51,186 bases of DNA from Hungatella hathewayi WAL-18680 (GCF_000235505.1 NZ_JH379027.1:1839284-1890469); one strand, 5' to 3'. Positions 33,011 to 42,318 are shown, counted from the first letter of the stretch. The notes: generated from the sequence alone by a model not told the origin. Program-made: numbers and translations.

Positions 33011-34396
33011 ATGAGAGAGTTATTACTTGATACGAAGACAATGATGCAGGACAAAATATTTTTGAGCAAGGCGGTGCGGATTGCCCTTCCGGTGGCGATG
33101 CAGGGCATGCTGAACACGGTGGTGAACCTGGTGGACAACTTGATGATTGGAAGCCTGGGCTCCACGGCCATCGCCTCGGTGGGACTGGCCAACAAGGTGT
33201 TTTTCGTGTACTCGCTGCTGGTGTTTGGCGTGGTCAGTGGATCGGGAATTCTGGCGGCACAGTACTGGGGGAACGGGGATGTGAAGAATATCCGGAAGGT
33301 GCTGGGACTGGCGCTGATGATTGCGCTGTCGGCATCGCTATTGTTCCTGATTCCGGCCAGGGTGAATCCGCAGATGATGATGCGGATCTTCACCACCAGT
33401 GAGGCCAGCGTCCAGATGGGGGCCTCCTATCTGGCGGTGGCGGCATTGACCTATCCTTTTTATGCGGTGACGACCACTTATGTGGCCATGCTGCGGGCGG
33501 TGAACCGGGTGAAGGCGCCGGTGATTATCAGCTGCTTTACCATCTTTATCAACATTATCTTTAATTATATTTTGATTTTTGGAAAATTCGGCGCGCCGGC
33601 CATGGGCGTAGTGGGCGCGGCCATTGCCACGCTGCTGGCCCGTGTTGCGGAGGCAACAGCCATTCTCTGCGTGGTGTACCTGACGAAATCGCCGCTGGCC
33701 TGTCACGTCCGGGAGCTGTTTGGCTATTCGAAAGCATTTTTGAGACAGTTCTTTGTGACGGCGTCGCCGGTGATTGCCAACGAGTTTGTGTGGGGACTGG
33801 GAACCACCATCTACTCCATGGCCTACGGGCGGATGGGGGATGACGCGGTGGCGGCCATCACCATTGCCACCACCATCCAGGATATTGTGGTGGTGCTGTT
33901 CCAAGGACTCAGTGCGGCCACCGCCGTGATTCTGGGCAATGAGCTGGGAGCCGGAAGGCTGAAGGTGGCGGAGCGGTATGCCAAGAATTTCTTTATCCTG
34001 CAGTTTCTCGTGACGGTGGCGGCGGCCCTGGGGTGCGTGGGCATCCGCTGGGGCATCATCGGGCTGTACCAGCCGGGAATCTCCGACGCGGTAGCCATGG
34101 ACGTGAGCCGGTGTCTGATTGTATTTGCCTGCTTTATGCCGTTTAAGATGTTTAACTACGTCAATATCGTGGGCGTACTGCGAAGCGGCGGCGATACCAG
34201 AATGTGCCTGTTTATCGACACCAGCGGGGTGTGGATTATCGGGATTCCGCTGGCGTTTGTCGGCGGGCTGGTTCTGCATCAGCCGATTTATGTGGTGTAC
34301 GGAATGGTGATGCTGGAGGAAGTGTATAAGACGATTCTGGGGTACTGGCGGTACCGGCAGAAGAAGTGGCTGCGGAATCTGGCGGCTGAGGTGTAA
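33011..34396 (+). CDS. MATE-family multidrug/metabolite efflux pump
   Basis: 461 residues with twelve expected membrane segments in two similar halves. Residues 22-47 (ALPVAMQGMLNTVVNLVDNLMIG) and the second-half counterpart (VIANEFVWGLGTTIYSMAYG) show the internal repeat. MATE proteins expel cationic drugs or metabolites by sodium or proton gradient. AAGGGG precedes the ATG. Substrate unknown. Closed by the terminator at 34463. Confidence 0.92.
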   Translation: MRELLLDTKTMMQDKIFLSKAVRIALPVAMQGMLNTVVNLVDNLMIGSLGSTAIASVGLANKVFFVYSLLVFGVVSGSGILAAQYWGNGDVKNIRKVLGLALMIALSASLLFLIPARVNPQMMMRIFTTSEASVQMGASYLAVAALTYPFYAVTTTYVAMLRAVNRVKAPVIISCFTIFINIIFNYILIFGKFGAPAMGVVGAAIATLLARVAEATAILCVVYLTKSPLACHVRELFGYSKAFLRQFFVTASPVIANEFVWGLGTTIYSMAYGRMGDDAVAAITIATTIQDIVVVLFQGLSAATAVILGNELGAGRLKVAERYAKNFFILQFLVTVAAALGCVGIRWGIIGLYQPGISDAVAMDVSRCLIVFACFMPFKMFNYVNIVGVLRSGGDTRMCLFIDTSGVWIIGIPLAFVGGLVLHQPIYVVYGMVMLEEVYKTILGYWRYRQKKWLRNLAAEV

Positions 34397-34462
34397 TGTA
34401 TAATGTGTAAGGTGTAAAACAGTGGCATCTGATAGAAAACGCGTGAGCGTGGAAATCGGTGG

Positions 34463-34500
34463 GAGCGAATCCGGGAGTATCCGGGTTCGCTCTTTTTTTT
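34463..34500 (+). terminator. Rho-independent terminator after the MATE gene
   Basis: GAGCGAATCCGG and CCGGGTTCGCTC form a strong stem, followed by eight T. Confidence 0.93.
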
Positions 34501-34605
34501 CTGCAAATTCTGCAAATGCTTCAAATTCTGCAAATCGACATGAAAAAACAGGGATTTCTTAAATAATAGACAAAAATCGATAGCGAAATTTGGTAATAAG
34601 TGTGA

Positions 34606-34646
34606 TTGAATTATTGATACATCAATGATATATTACTGATATATCA
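34606..34646 (+). promoter_or_regulatory. Promoter with overlapping palindromic operators of the catabolic cluster
   Basis: TTGAAT (34606-34611), 17 bases, TATATT (34629-34634). Inside the spacer is the perfect palindrome TTGATACATCAA (34614-34625), and TGATATAT-TACTG-ATATATCA (34626-34646) covers the -10. Positions are right for repression, most simply by the GntR-family protein at the end of the cluster (inference). Confidence 0.75.
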
Positions 34647-34684
34647 CAAAACAAACAAAAACAAACGTGAGAAAAGGAGAGAGT

Positions 34685-35185
34685 ATGGCAATTAAGAACA
34701 ATGAAAACCCGGTAATGGAGACGGTTGCGGTAAATCGCAGCCAGATTGAGCATCGTGCGACCTGGATGGGGTTGATCTACGATGAGATGAAGAAGGAGGG
34801 GCTGGATGCGGAGGGCATCATCCGGCGGGCCATCAAGAGGACCGGATGCATCCACGGGGAGGGCTTCAGAAAACAGTGCGCCGACCCGGCTGACGGCAGC
34901 CAGTTCTGTCAGGTATTTCTCGGCACGGAGGACAATGTGGGGCCACAGACCTTCGGTATGGATCATATCTGCTCGGACAGAGACAACGTATCGGTGGAAT
35001 TTCACTACTGCGCGCTGGTCAGCGCGTGGAAGAAGCTGGGGTTTGACGACGAAACCTGTGCACTGCTCTGCGATATCGCCATGGATGGGGACCGTGGAAT
35101 CGCCGAGGCCATGGGGATGACACTGGATTTGACGGACACCATCGCAAAGGGCTGCGAGACATGTAAACTGCATTTTTACAAGTAA
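34685..35185 (+). CDS. L-2-amino-thiazoline-4-carboxylate hydrolase-family protein
   Basis: 166 residues. Cys-rich pattern with CIHGEGF, FRKQCADP, FHYCALVSAWKKLG, ALLCDIAMDGDRGIAE and the ending KGCETCKLHFYK, as in the ATC hydrolase family (PF14196). The founding member opens a thiazoline ring to make N-carbamoyl-cysteine, but most members are uncharacterised and the real reaction here is unknown. GGAGAGAGT precedes the ATG at 34685. First gene of an operon with a sugar importer and dihydroxyacetone-kinase-like genes. Confidence 0.78.
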   Translation: MAIKNNENPVMETVAVNRSQIEHRATWMGLIYDEMKKEGLDAEGIIRRAIKRTGCIHGEGFRKQCADPADGSQFCQVFLGTEDNVGPQTFGMDHICSDRDNVSVEFHYCALVSAWKKLGFDDETCALLCDIAMDGDRGIAEAMGMTLDLTDTIAKGCETCKLHFYK

Positions 35186-35227
35186 GTAACAATAAATGGG
35201 GGTTAAAAGACTAGGAGGAGGTCTCAT

Positions 35228-36322
35228 ATGAAAAAACAGTTTTTAGCGGCAGGGTTGTCAGTGGTATTGGGGAGTATGATGGTGTTGGCCGGATGCAGCA
35301 ATGGAGATGGGGGAACGACGACGGCGGCATCCGCCACAGCGCAGGAGGAGAAGAAGACGGAAATGACCACGACGGCCGGCGCTGCCGGGGACACATCTGC
35401 CGCCGCTAACGGGGCGGTGACCAAGGACAACGCAAAATGGAAGGTTGGCGTGACCATCACGGACCTTACCGTGCCGGTTTGGGATGACTACGCCCAGGCA
35501 ATCAAGAAATACGGGGAGCCGGAGGGGATGTACGTCAATATCGTAAGTCCCGAGGGCAACGCGGCCGAGCAGATATCCCAGATGGAGAACTTCGTCACCG
35601 ACGGCTATGACGTGATTGTGGTCAGCGCCGCCGACAATGAGTCCATGGGGCAGGAGGCGAAGAAGGTGACGGAGGAAGGCGTGATCGTCTTCTCCCAGGG
35701 TTATGAGTTTGACAATTACTCGGCGGCCATGCTGGAGGAGAAGCAGGTGTTCGGACATCACACCGCAGAGATGGCGTCAAGATGGATTAACGAGAAATAT
35801 CCGGACGGGAAATGCAAGGTGATTGTGGCCGGCAACCAGACCATCCCGCTGATGATGGAGCGGACCGAGGGCATTTACAACGGCCTCAAGGAATTTGCGC
35901 CCAACGCGGAAGTGGTGGCCACGGTGTACGGCTCCAATGAGGAAGAGTTCCTTCCCATGATGGAAAATGCATTTACCGCCAATCCGGACGCCAACATGGT
36001 GATTTCCTACTGTGCAGGCGGAGCGCTGGCGGCGCGCGAGGCGGCCAAGGGCATGGGGCTGGCTTCCGATGACTTCGGCATTTTCTGTACTGACTGTGAC
36101 GACGGGGTGGCGGATGCCATCTACAACGACGACTTAATCCGCGGTGGACTCAGCATGGGCGGCGGGGATTACATGGCCAAGGCGGTTGTGGAGACGCTGG
36201 TCAAGATGTTGAACGGTGAGGAGTATGACAAGGTCATCAACTTCCCGGAGATAGAGGTCAACAAGGACAACGTGCTGGAGCAGGCGGACGCCCTGGGATA
36301 CAAAGTACAGTCTGCCAAATAG
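35228..36322 (+). CDS. Ribose-type ABC importer, substrate-binding lipoprotein
   Basis: 364 residues. Lipoprotein signal: hydrophobic LSVVLGSMMV and lipobox LAGC (Cys23), then a Ser/Thr/Ala linker and a periplasmic-binding fold of the RbsB/XylF class beginning KWKVGVTITDLTVPVWDDYAQAI. MENFVTDGYDVIVVSAAD and ADEN-type repeats are typical of sugar-binding proteins of this class. AGGAGG lies upstream. It works with the next two genes. The sugar is unknown. Confidence 0.92.
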   Translation: MKKQFLAAGLSVVLGSMMVLAGCSNGDGGTTTAASATAQEEKKTEMTTTAGAAGDTSAAANGAVTKDNAKWKVGVTITDLTVPVWDDYAQAIKKYGEPEGMYVNIVSPEGNAAEQISQMENFVTDGYDVIVVSAADNESMGQEAKKVTEEGVIVFSQGYEFDNYSAAMLEEKQVFGHHTAEMASRWINEKYPDGKCKVIVAGNQTIPLMMERTEGIYNGLKEFAPNAEVVATVYGSNEEEFLPMMENAFTANPDANMVISYCAGGALAAREAAKGMGLASDDFGIFCTDCDDGVADAIYNDDLIRGGLSMGGGDYMAKAVVETLVKMLNGEEYDKVINFPEIEVNKDNVLEQADALGYKVQSAK

Positions 36323-36414
36323 AGGACTGTTGATATAACGAAAGGCATGGTAGTATTGCCAATAGGACTATTTCCCTGCCTTTCCCATATCAGATTCGGA
36401 AAGGATGACAGCGG

Positions 36415-37929
36415 ATGGAGAATAACATAGCGCTTGAATTGAAAAATATTTCGAAACAGTATCCCGGTGTGCTGGCGTTAGACAGTATGAGCATCACGTT
36501 CCGGAAAGGCGAGATACACGCCCTGCTTGGAGAGAACGGCGCCGGAAAGTCCACGCTCATCAAGGTGTGCACCGGCGCCATAAGACCCAGCTCCGGCACC
36601 ATTGAGATAGGGGGACAGCAGTTTTCCCATATGACGCCCCAGCTCTCGGAGCAGAACGGGGTGGCGGTGGTGTACCAGGAATTGAACCTGGTGGAGGAGC
36701 TGTCCGTGGCGGAAAATATTTACCTGGGCCAGAAGGCAGGCGGGAGGCATCTGTTTAACGGAGCCGCCGTGGCGAAAAAGGCCCAGGAGCTGCTGGACCG
36801 GCTGGAGATGAATCTGCCGGCCACGGCTAAAATCAAGGAACTGAGTCCCGGCTACCAGCAGCTGGTGGAGATCGCCAAGGCCCTGAGCCTGGACGCCAGG
36901 ATACTGATTCTGGACGAACCCTCCGCCGCGCTGACGGACAGCGAGGTGCAGAAATTATTTAAGACGATTCTCAAGATGCAGGAGATGGGCACCACCGTCA
37001 TTTACATTTCCCACCGTCTGGATGAAATCTTCCAGATTGCGGACCGGGTGACGGTTCTGCGGGACGGCTGCAAGATTCAGACCCTGGATGTGAAGGACAC
37101 GGACAAGGACCGGCTGATCAGCCTGATGGTGGGGCGGGAAATGACGGAGGTTTACCCCAAATACGAAGGCCGTGAGGGGGAGCCGGAGGACGTGATTCTG
37201 GATATCAGCCATGTGAGTGGCAATGGGCTGAAGGACATCTCCTTTCAGGTGAGAAAGGGGGAGATCCTGGGGCTTGGCGGTCTGGTGGGAGCCGGGCGGA
37301 CGGAACTGGCCCAGATTCTGTTTGGCGTCGTGAAGAAGGACGCGGGGGTGATCCGGATTCATGGCCAGGAGGTGGAGTTCCACTCCCCCACGGAGGCGAT
37401 TGCCCACGGCATCGCCCTGGTGCCGGAGGACAGGAAGCAGCAGGGGCTGATTCTGAACATGAGCATTGAGAAGAACATTTCCCTGGCATCCCTAAAGAGG
37501 ATGTCAAAGGGACTGGTTATCAACAACCGGACAGAAAAAATTACGGCACAGGATTACGCAAAGGCGCTGAAGTTAAAAGCCGCCAGTCTGGAATATGACG
37601 CGGACACTTTAAGCGGCGGCAACCAGCAGAAGATTGTTCTGGCAAAATGGATGGCCACGGAGCCGGATATCATTATCCTGGATGAGCCGACCAGAGGCGT
37701 CGACGTGGGCGCGAAATACGAAATCTATCTTCTGATGCACGAGATGATACGGGCGGGGAAAACCCTGATTATGATTTCCTCCGAGATGGAGGAGTTGATC
37801 AACATGTCGGACCGCATCGTGGTGTTGAGCGAGGGACGGCAGGCAGGGGAACTGAAGAAAGAGGAGTTTAATCAGGAAACGATATTAAAATATGCGTCCG
37901 GTGCCGATGCGAAGGAGGTTTGTTCATGA
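36415..37929 (+). CDS. Ribose-type ABC importer, double ATPase subunit
   Basis: 504 residues with two ABC domains as in RbsA/MglA: Walker A GENGAGKST; Walker B LILDEPSAALTD; second domain LGGLVGAGRTEL in place of a full Walker A (as usual in this family), LSGGNQQKIVLAKW and IILDEPTRGVDVG. AFVPEDRK-type motif appears as LVPEDRKQQGL. Powers the importer of the flanking genes. The stop overlaps the permease ATG. Confidence 0.94.
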   Translation: MENNIALELKNISKQYPGVLALDSMSITFRKGEIHALLGENGAGKSTLIKVCTGAIRPSSGTIEIGGQQFSHMTPQLSEQNGVAVVYQELNLVEELSVAENIYLGQKAGGRHLFNGAAVAKKAQELLDRLEMNLPATAKIKELSPGYQQLVEIAKALSLDARILILDEPSAALTDSEVQKLFKTILKMQEMGTTVIYISHRLDEIFQIADRVTVLRDGCKIQTLDVKDTDKDRLISLMVGREMTEVYPKYEGREGEPEDVILDISHVSGNGLKDISFQVRKGEILGLGGLVGAGRTELAQILFGVVKKDAGVIRIHGQEVEFHSPTEAIAHGIALVPEDRKQQGLILNMSIEKNISLASLKRMSKGLVINNRTEKITAQDYAKALKLKAASLEYDADTLSGGNQQKIVLAKWMATEPDIIILDEPTRGVDVGAKYEIYLLMHEMIRAGKTLIMISSEMEELINMSDRIVVLSEGRQAGELKKEEFNQETILKYASGADAKEVCS

Positions 37930-38888
37930 GCGGGAAGATAGATGGGAAGAAGATTTTTAAACAGTATGGCATTACGCTGGTATTGCTTGCGCTGTGTATT
38001 TTATTTACGATATTGAACCCCGTGTTTTTTACACTGCGGAATATCATGAATGTGATGCGCCAGATGTCGATGATCGGGATCGCGTCGGTGGGCGGCATGT
38101 TCGTCATTATCCAGGGCGGGATTGACTTGTCGGAAGGCGCGGTGGTATCATTTGTAAATGTAGTATGCGCGTGGCTGATGATGAGCGCGGGGATGTCTCC
38201 GGAGCTGGCAATCCTTATCAGCCTGATTGTCTCCGCGGCCATCGGGTATCTGAACGGGGTGCTTGTAACCATGGCGAAAATGCCGCCGCTGATTGTGACG
38301 CTGGCGGTGCAGGGCGGACTGTACGGGATATCCTATATCATCACCAACAGTCATTCCATCGCCGGATTTCCGGACAGCTTCCGGTTCATCGGCCAGGGCT
38401 ATATCGGCTTTCTGCCGGTTCCGGTGGTTCTGATGGTTCTGGTGCTGGCGATCGGGTGGTTTGTGCTGAATAAGACGTATTTTGGCCGCTACATCTATGC
38501 CATCGGTGGAAATGATGACGTTGCCAGACTTTCCGGCATCCGGGTGAACCGTATCCGGCGGCTGGTGTATATGCTGGGCGGACTGTTTGCCGGCGTATCC
38601 GGCGTCATTTTCCTGTCAAGACTGATGTCGGGGCAGGCCAACACCGGCGCGGGATTTGAGATGGATGTGCTGACGGCTCTCGTGCTGGGCGGCGTCAGCA
38701 TCAACGGGGGCTCCGGGAAGATTTTTAATGCCGTCATGGGGGTGGCGATTATCGGAGTGCTGAACAACGGGCTTGTGCTGGTAAATGTGAACCAGCATGT
38801 GCAGGAAGTTATCAAGGGCGTGGTCCTGATTGCGGCGGTGGCATTTGACTGTCTGTCAAAGAGCAAGTCGTCCGGGAATGAGGCGTAG
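37926..38888 (+). CDS. Ribose-type ABC importer, permease
   Basis: 320 residues, eight to ten membrane segments, RbsC/BPD_transp_2 family. GGIDLSEGAVVSF and the loop YAIGGNDDVARLSGIRVNR (the ATPase-contact motif) are signatures, with ALVLGGVSINGGSGKI near the end. The ATG at 37926 overlaps the ATPase stop (ATGA); GAAGGAGG is ideally spaced upstream. Only one permease gene is present, so it likely forms a homodimer. Confidence 0.94.
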   Translation: MSGKIDGKKIFKQYGITLVLLALCILFTILNPVFFTLRNIMNVMRQMSMIGIASVGGMFVIIQGGIDLSEGAVVSFVNVVCAWLMMSAGMSPELAILISLIVSAAIGYLNGVLVTMAKMPPLIVTLAVQGGLYGISYIITNSHSIAGFPDSFRFIGQGYIGFLPVPVVLMVLVLAIGWFVLNKTYFGRYIYAIGGNDDVARLSGIRVNRIRRLVYMLGGLFAGVSGVIFLSRLMSGQANTGAGFEMDVLTALVLGGVSINGGSGKIFNAVMGVAIIGVLNNGLVLVNVNQHVQEVIKGVVLIAAVAFDCLSKSKSSGNEA

Positions 38889-38942
38889 GGCCGGCCGTGA
38901 TTGTGCAGGCGGTGGGGGCCGTCTGGGAAAGGCAGGGGTTAA

Positions 38943-39779
38943 ATGGAGTACGCAGAACATTACTGCTATGTGGAACCTGATATCCGGTTACATTATATTG
39001 ATGAGGGCAGCGGGAGGACCATCGTGTTTGTCACGGGATTTTCCGGCAGTGCCCAGGGGTTTGAGCATCAGATTGAGTATTTTAAACAGTCCTTCCGGGT
39101 GATAGCGGTGGACCCGCGCAACCATGGAAAATCATCCTGGTCTCCTAGGGGCAATACCTATGCGCAGCAGGGCAGAGATTTGGGTGTGCTGATGGAGACG
39201 CTGGGGCTGGAGCATGTGATTCTGGCCGGCTGGAGTTTCGGCGCCTATGCGGTTTTGAATTATCTGGAGCAGTTTGGGACTAAGAGGGTGGATGCGTTTG
39301 TCACGATTGACAATCCGGTCTGCGCGATTTCGGAGGACGAGAGAGAATTTCGCGCCGGGAATCTGGATATGCTGAGAGATTTTCATTTCCGGTATTTTCA
39401 GTCGGAGGAGGGATTCCGGCAGTTTGTGGTAGAGAATTTTATTGACGGAATCTTCTTTCTCAATCCGCCCCAGGACGAGGAGGGCAGAAACCGGGTGCTG
39501 AATACCTGTCTGCGCCTGCCTCTGGAGGTGGGGGACCAGTTGATTGTGGACGGTCATCTCTCGGACAAGAGGGACGTGATGAAGACGGTGGATGAGAGCA
39601 TTCCCTGTCTGTTCTATGTGGCGGATTATCGGAAAGAGGCGGGGCTGCGGTGCATCCCCAGGGATTACCCAAACAGTGAGGTGGTGACCCTTGGAAACCA
39701 TATGATGTTTTATGAATTTCCGGAGGTGTTTAACCACATTATGGAGGATTTCCTGCAGCGGCATCATCTGGTGGAATAG
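38943..39779 (+). CDS. Alpha/beta-hydrolase
   Basis: 278 residues. The nucleophile elbow is GWSFG (Ser98), the oxyanion region VTGFSGS, and the catalytic His is probably in LGNHMMFYEF near the end. The cap and family resemble small-molecule esterases/lactonases of this superfamily. Placed between the sugar importer and DhaK, it may cleave an ester or lactone form of the imported compound (inference). The GGGG of GCAGGGG lies upstream as ribosome site. Confidence 0.85.
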   Translation: MEYAEHYCYVEPDIRLHYIDEGSGRTIVFVTGFSGSAQGFEHQIEYFKQSFRVIAVDPRNHGKSSWSPRGNTYAQQGRDLGVLMETLGLEHVILAGWSFGAYAVLNYLEQFGTKRVDAFVTIDNPVCAISEDEREFRAGNLDMLRDFHFRYFQSEEGFRQFVVENFIDGIFFLNPPQDEEGRNRVLNTCLRLPLEVGDQLIVDGHLSDKRDVMKTVDESIPCLFYVADYRKEAGLRCIPRDYPNSEVVTLGNHMMFYEFPEVFNHIMEDFLQRHHLVE

Positions 39780-39826
39780 AGGGCGTGCGGCTTGTGGGAA
39801 AGGAAGAAGACAGGAGGGGAAACGGA

Positions 39827-40834
39827 ATGAAGAAAATGATAAACGCCCCGGCGGATTTTGTGCAGGAGACGGTGGAGGGAATTATCGCCGCTTATGGGGA
39901 CAGACTGACACTGCTGAACGGGGATTTCCGCATGGTCATGAGCAACCGGCCGGGGAGAGAAGGAAAGGTTGGAATTGTGACCGGAGGAGGCAGCGGGCAT
40001 CTGCCGTTGTTCCTGGGATACGTGGGTGACGGCATGGTGGACGGATGCGCGGTGGGAAATGTGTTCGCATCCCCATCCGCCGGCAAGATGTCGGAGTTAA
40101 TCAAGGCCTGTGATTTCGGCAGCGGGGTGCTGTGTCTGTACGGAAATTACGGGGGAGACAATATGAACTTTAAGATGGCCTGTGACGAGGCGGAGTTTGA
40201 GGATATTGAGACCAGGATTGTCACGGCCGCCGATGATGTGGCTTCAGCTCCGGCGGAGCTGGCACAGAAGCGCCGGGGAGTGGCCGGGTTGATCTACGCC
40301 TACAAGATAGCGGGGGCGGCCGCCGATGAGAGGCGGAGCCTGGACGAGGTGGCCGATGCGGCGAAGAAGGCCCTTGGGAATATCCGGAGCATGGGAGTCG
40401 CTCTGTCGCCTTGTATCGTGCCGGAGGTGGGGGAGCCGACCTTTTCCATCCCGGATGATGAAATCGAGATTGGTATGGGAATCCACGGGGAAAAAGGAAT
40501 TGAGGTCTGCAAAATGCTGACTGCCGATGAGACGGCGGCGGTGATTCTTAAGAAGATTGTGGCGGATATGCAGCTGGAAGCGGGGGATGAGGTCTCCGTC
40601 ATGATTAACGGGCTGGGGGCGACGCCGCTGGAGGAGCAGATGATTCTGTATCGGGCGGTTCACCGGACGCTCGACGAAATGGGCGTGTCGGTCTTTATGC
40701 CCCATATCGGAGAGTTTGCCACGTCCATGGAGATGGCGGGGCTGTCCGTGACCATATTCAAGCTGGACGAGGAGTTGAAGCGGCTGCTGCGCGCGCCGGC
40801 GTCGACACCGTTTTATACCAATGCAAACAAGTGA
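39827..40834 (+). CDS. DhaK-like dihydroxyacetone (ketose) kinase subunit
   Basis: 335 residues. GGGSGHLPLFLGYVGDGM carries the substrate-site His, GNYGGDNMNF the conserved Asp, and GIHGE the His expected to bind the ketone covalently. The usual GGGSGHEP reads GGGSGHLP, which points away from classical dihydroxyacetone and toward a related ketose such as erythrulose (inference). It needs a DhaL partner, encoded next. Start 39827 follows AGGAGGGG; the longer frame from 39785 is less likely. No DhaM/PTS gene is present, so the phosphoryl donor is unclear. Confidence 0.9.
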   Translation: MKKMINAPADFVQETVEGIIAAYGDRLTLLNGDFRMVMSNRPGREGKVGIVTGGGSGHLPLFLGYVGDGMVDGCAVGNVFASPSAGKMSELIKACDFGSGVLCLYGNYGGDNMNFKMACDEAEFEDIETRIVTAADDVASAPAELAQKRRGVAGLIYAYKIAGAAADERRSLDEVADAAKKALGNIRSMGVALSPCIVPEVGEPTFSIPDDEIEIGMGIHGEKGIEVCKMLTADETAAVILKKIVADMQLEAGDEVSVMINGLGATPLEEQMILYRAVHRTLDEMGVSVFMPHIGEFATSMEMAGLSVTIFKLDEELKRLLRAPASTPFYTNANK

Positions 40835-40855
40835 GTGACGAAGGGGTGAAGATTG

Positions 40856-41476
40856 ATGGAGATACAGGCGGTAAAAAGGGCGGTATCGGCTGTCTATGAA
40901 AAGATGGCGGAGCAGAAGGATTATCTGATTCAGCTGGACCAGCAGAATGGGGACGGGGATTTGGGACTCTCCATGTGCGGGGGATTTGGGGCGCTGTGTG
41001 AGGCGCTTGACGCCACGGAGGAGACGGACTTTGGAAAGGTGTTTCTGATGGCGTCAAAGACGTTTAATGAGGCGGCGCCGTCGTCTCTTGGGACCATTCT
41101 CTCGTTTGGCATGATGGGGATGGCAAAGAAGCTGAAAGGAAAAACGGAGGTGTCCCAGGAGGAAATGGCGGAGGCGATGCAGGCCGGAGTGGACAATATC
41201 ATGGAGAAGGCGGGTTCCAAGGTGGGGGAGAAGACCATCCTGGATGCGCTGGTTCCGGCCATAGAGGAGCTTCGCAGGTGTGGCGGGGAGATGGCGGCAG
41301 GCGATGTCTGGGCCGCGGCTGCCGCCGCGGCCGGACAGGGCTCCGAGAGCACCAGACAGATGAAATCGGTACATGGAAGAGCCGCTTACTATGCGGAGAA
41401 GAGTATCGGAATTCTGGATGGCGGCTCTGTTGTGGGGAAGCTTATCTTTGAGGGGATTGCGGAGTCTGTCAGGTAG
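40856..41476 (+). CDS. DhaL-like nucleotide-binding kinase subunit
   Basis: 206 residues. LDQQNGDGDLGLSMCGGF is the Mg-nucleotide motif with its Asp residues (usually IGDGDHG), PSSLGTILS and AGVDNIMEKAGSKVGEKTILDAL follow the family, and QMKSVHGRAAYYAEKSIGILDGGS closes it. It supplies the phosphoryl group to the DhaK-bound ketose. It is a separate polypeptide, as in PTS-dependent systems, yet no DhaM is nearby; stand-alone ATP-using DhaK/DhaL-like pairs also exist. Confidence 0.9.
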   Translation: MEIQAVKRAVSAVYEKMAEQKDYLIQLDQQNGDGDLGLSMCGGFGALCEALDATEETDFGKVFLMASKTFNEAAPSSLGTILSFGMMGMAKKLKGKTEVSQEEMAEAMQAGVDNIMEKAGSKVGEKTILDALVPAIEELRRCGGEMAAGDVWAAAAAAAGQGSESTRQMKSVHGRAAYYAEKSIGILDGGSVVGKLIFEGIAESVR

Positions 41477-41549
41477 ATGGAAGACAGGAAGACAGACGAG
41501 CAGACAGGAAGGCAGGCAGACAAGAAGGTGAGTGGATTCACAAAAGAAG

Positions 41550-41578
41550 TTTTCACCTGTGTCGGTTTATGATATAAT
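41550..41578 (+). promoter_or_regulatory. Possible promoter of the GntR gene
   Basis: TTTTCA, 17 bases, TATAAT, about 60 bases before the GntR start. The -10 lies in TGATATAAT, which resembles the palindrome half-site at 34626; autoregulation is possible. Confidence 0.55.
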
Positions 41579-41636
41579 AATTGTCAGATGGCGAACGGAA
41601 TGTTGCGATTAAATAGAACAAGGCGAGGGTGTACGT

Positions 41637-42266
41637 ATGCAGAAGGTGGCTCTAAAAGACCAGGTATATAAAAGCATTTTAAAAGAGATTCTGGATGGAA
41701 AATTCAGCATGGATTCTATCATTAACGAGAAGGTTTTGTCGGAGCAGTTTGAGGTCAGCAAGACGCCGGTCCGTGAAGCTCTGGTCAGGCTCTGCAGTGA
41801 GGGTATTCTGGAAAATCTACCGAGATACGGATACCGCCTGATTCCGGTAACCCAGAATGAGATTCAGGAGATTATCGAATACCGGAAGGTCATGGAGATC
41901 GAAGCCCTCCGGCTGAGTTTTGATTATATCGGTCCTGCCGACATTCAGAAGTTAAAGCAGCTGGATGAGAGCGCCCAGGAGGCGGTCATCTCAAGGGACG
42001 TTCATCTGGCCTGGGAGAGAAACGAAAACTTCCACTGGGAGCTTGGCGATCTATGCCCCAACCGGTATTTCCGAAGCTCTATCAAAAGCGCGCTGACCGT
42101 GGGCAACCGCTATGCCAACCAGTACTTCTCCAGCATCTGGAGGGAAGACAAACCGCTAGACAGAAGCCACACAAAGATTATAGAGGCGCTGGAGGAGAAG
42201 GACCTGGCTAAGGCCCAGGAGATATTGACGTTTGATATTGAATTGATGAAAGCGATATTGTTATAG
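41637..42266 (+). CDS. GntR-family regulator, FadR (FCD) type
   Basis: 209 residues. The winged helix (about residues 8-72) shows DQVYKSILKEILDGKF, LSEQFEVSKTPVREALVRL and GYRLIPV; the C-terminal FCD helical domain (about 80-205) binds small organic acids or sugar acids, often with a metal. It lies at the end of the importer-DhaKL cluster and is its likely local repressor, with candidate operators at 34614-34646. A terminator follows. Confidence 0.92.
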   Translation: MQKVALKDQVYKSILKEILDGKFSMDSIINEKVLSEQFEVSKTPVREALVRLCSEGILENLPRYGYRLIPVTQNEIQEIIEYRKVMEIEALRLSFDYIGPADIQKLKQLDESAQEAVISRDVHLAWERNENFHWELGDLCPNRYFRSSIKSALTVGNRYANQYFSSIWREDKPLDRSHTKIIEALEEKDLAKAQEILTFDIELMKAILL

Positions 42267-42274
42267 GAATAAAG

Positions 42275-42318
42275 CTCCCACACTGTAAAGGAATTTCCAA
42301 TAGTGTGGGAGTTTTTTT
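42275..42318 (+). terminator. Rho-independent terminator after the GntR gene
   Basis: CTCCCACACT and AGTGTGGGAG pair perfectly, followed by seven T. Confidence 0.93.

Noticed and set aside
33338-34279. 313-codon minus-strand frame opposite the MATE pump
   Set aside because: Antisense shadow with extreme His/Arg/Gly content.
34498-34538. Short direct repeats TTCTGCAAAT (three copies)
   Set aside because: Lies just after the terminator and looks like simple-sequence drift; no function suggested.
41480-41525. Repeated AGACAGGAAG-like units after dhaL
   Set aside because: Low-complexity intergenic sequence, no structure or motif.
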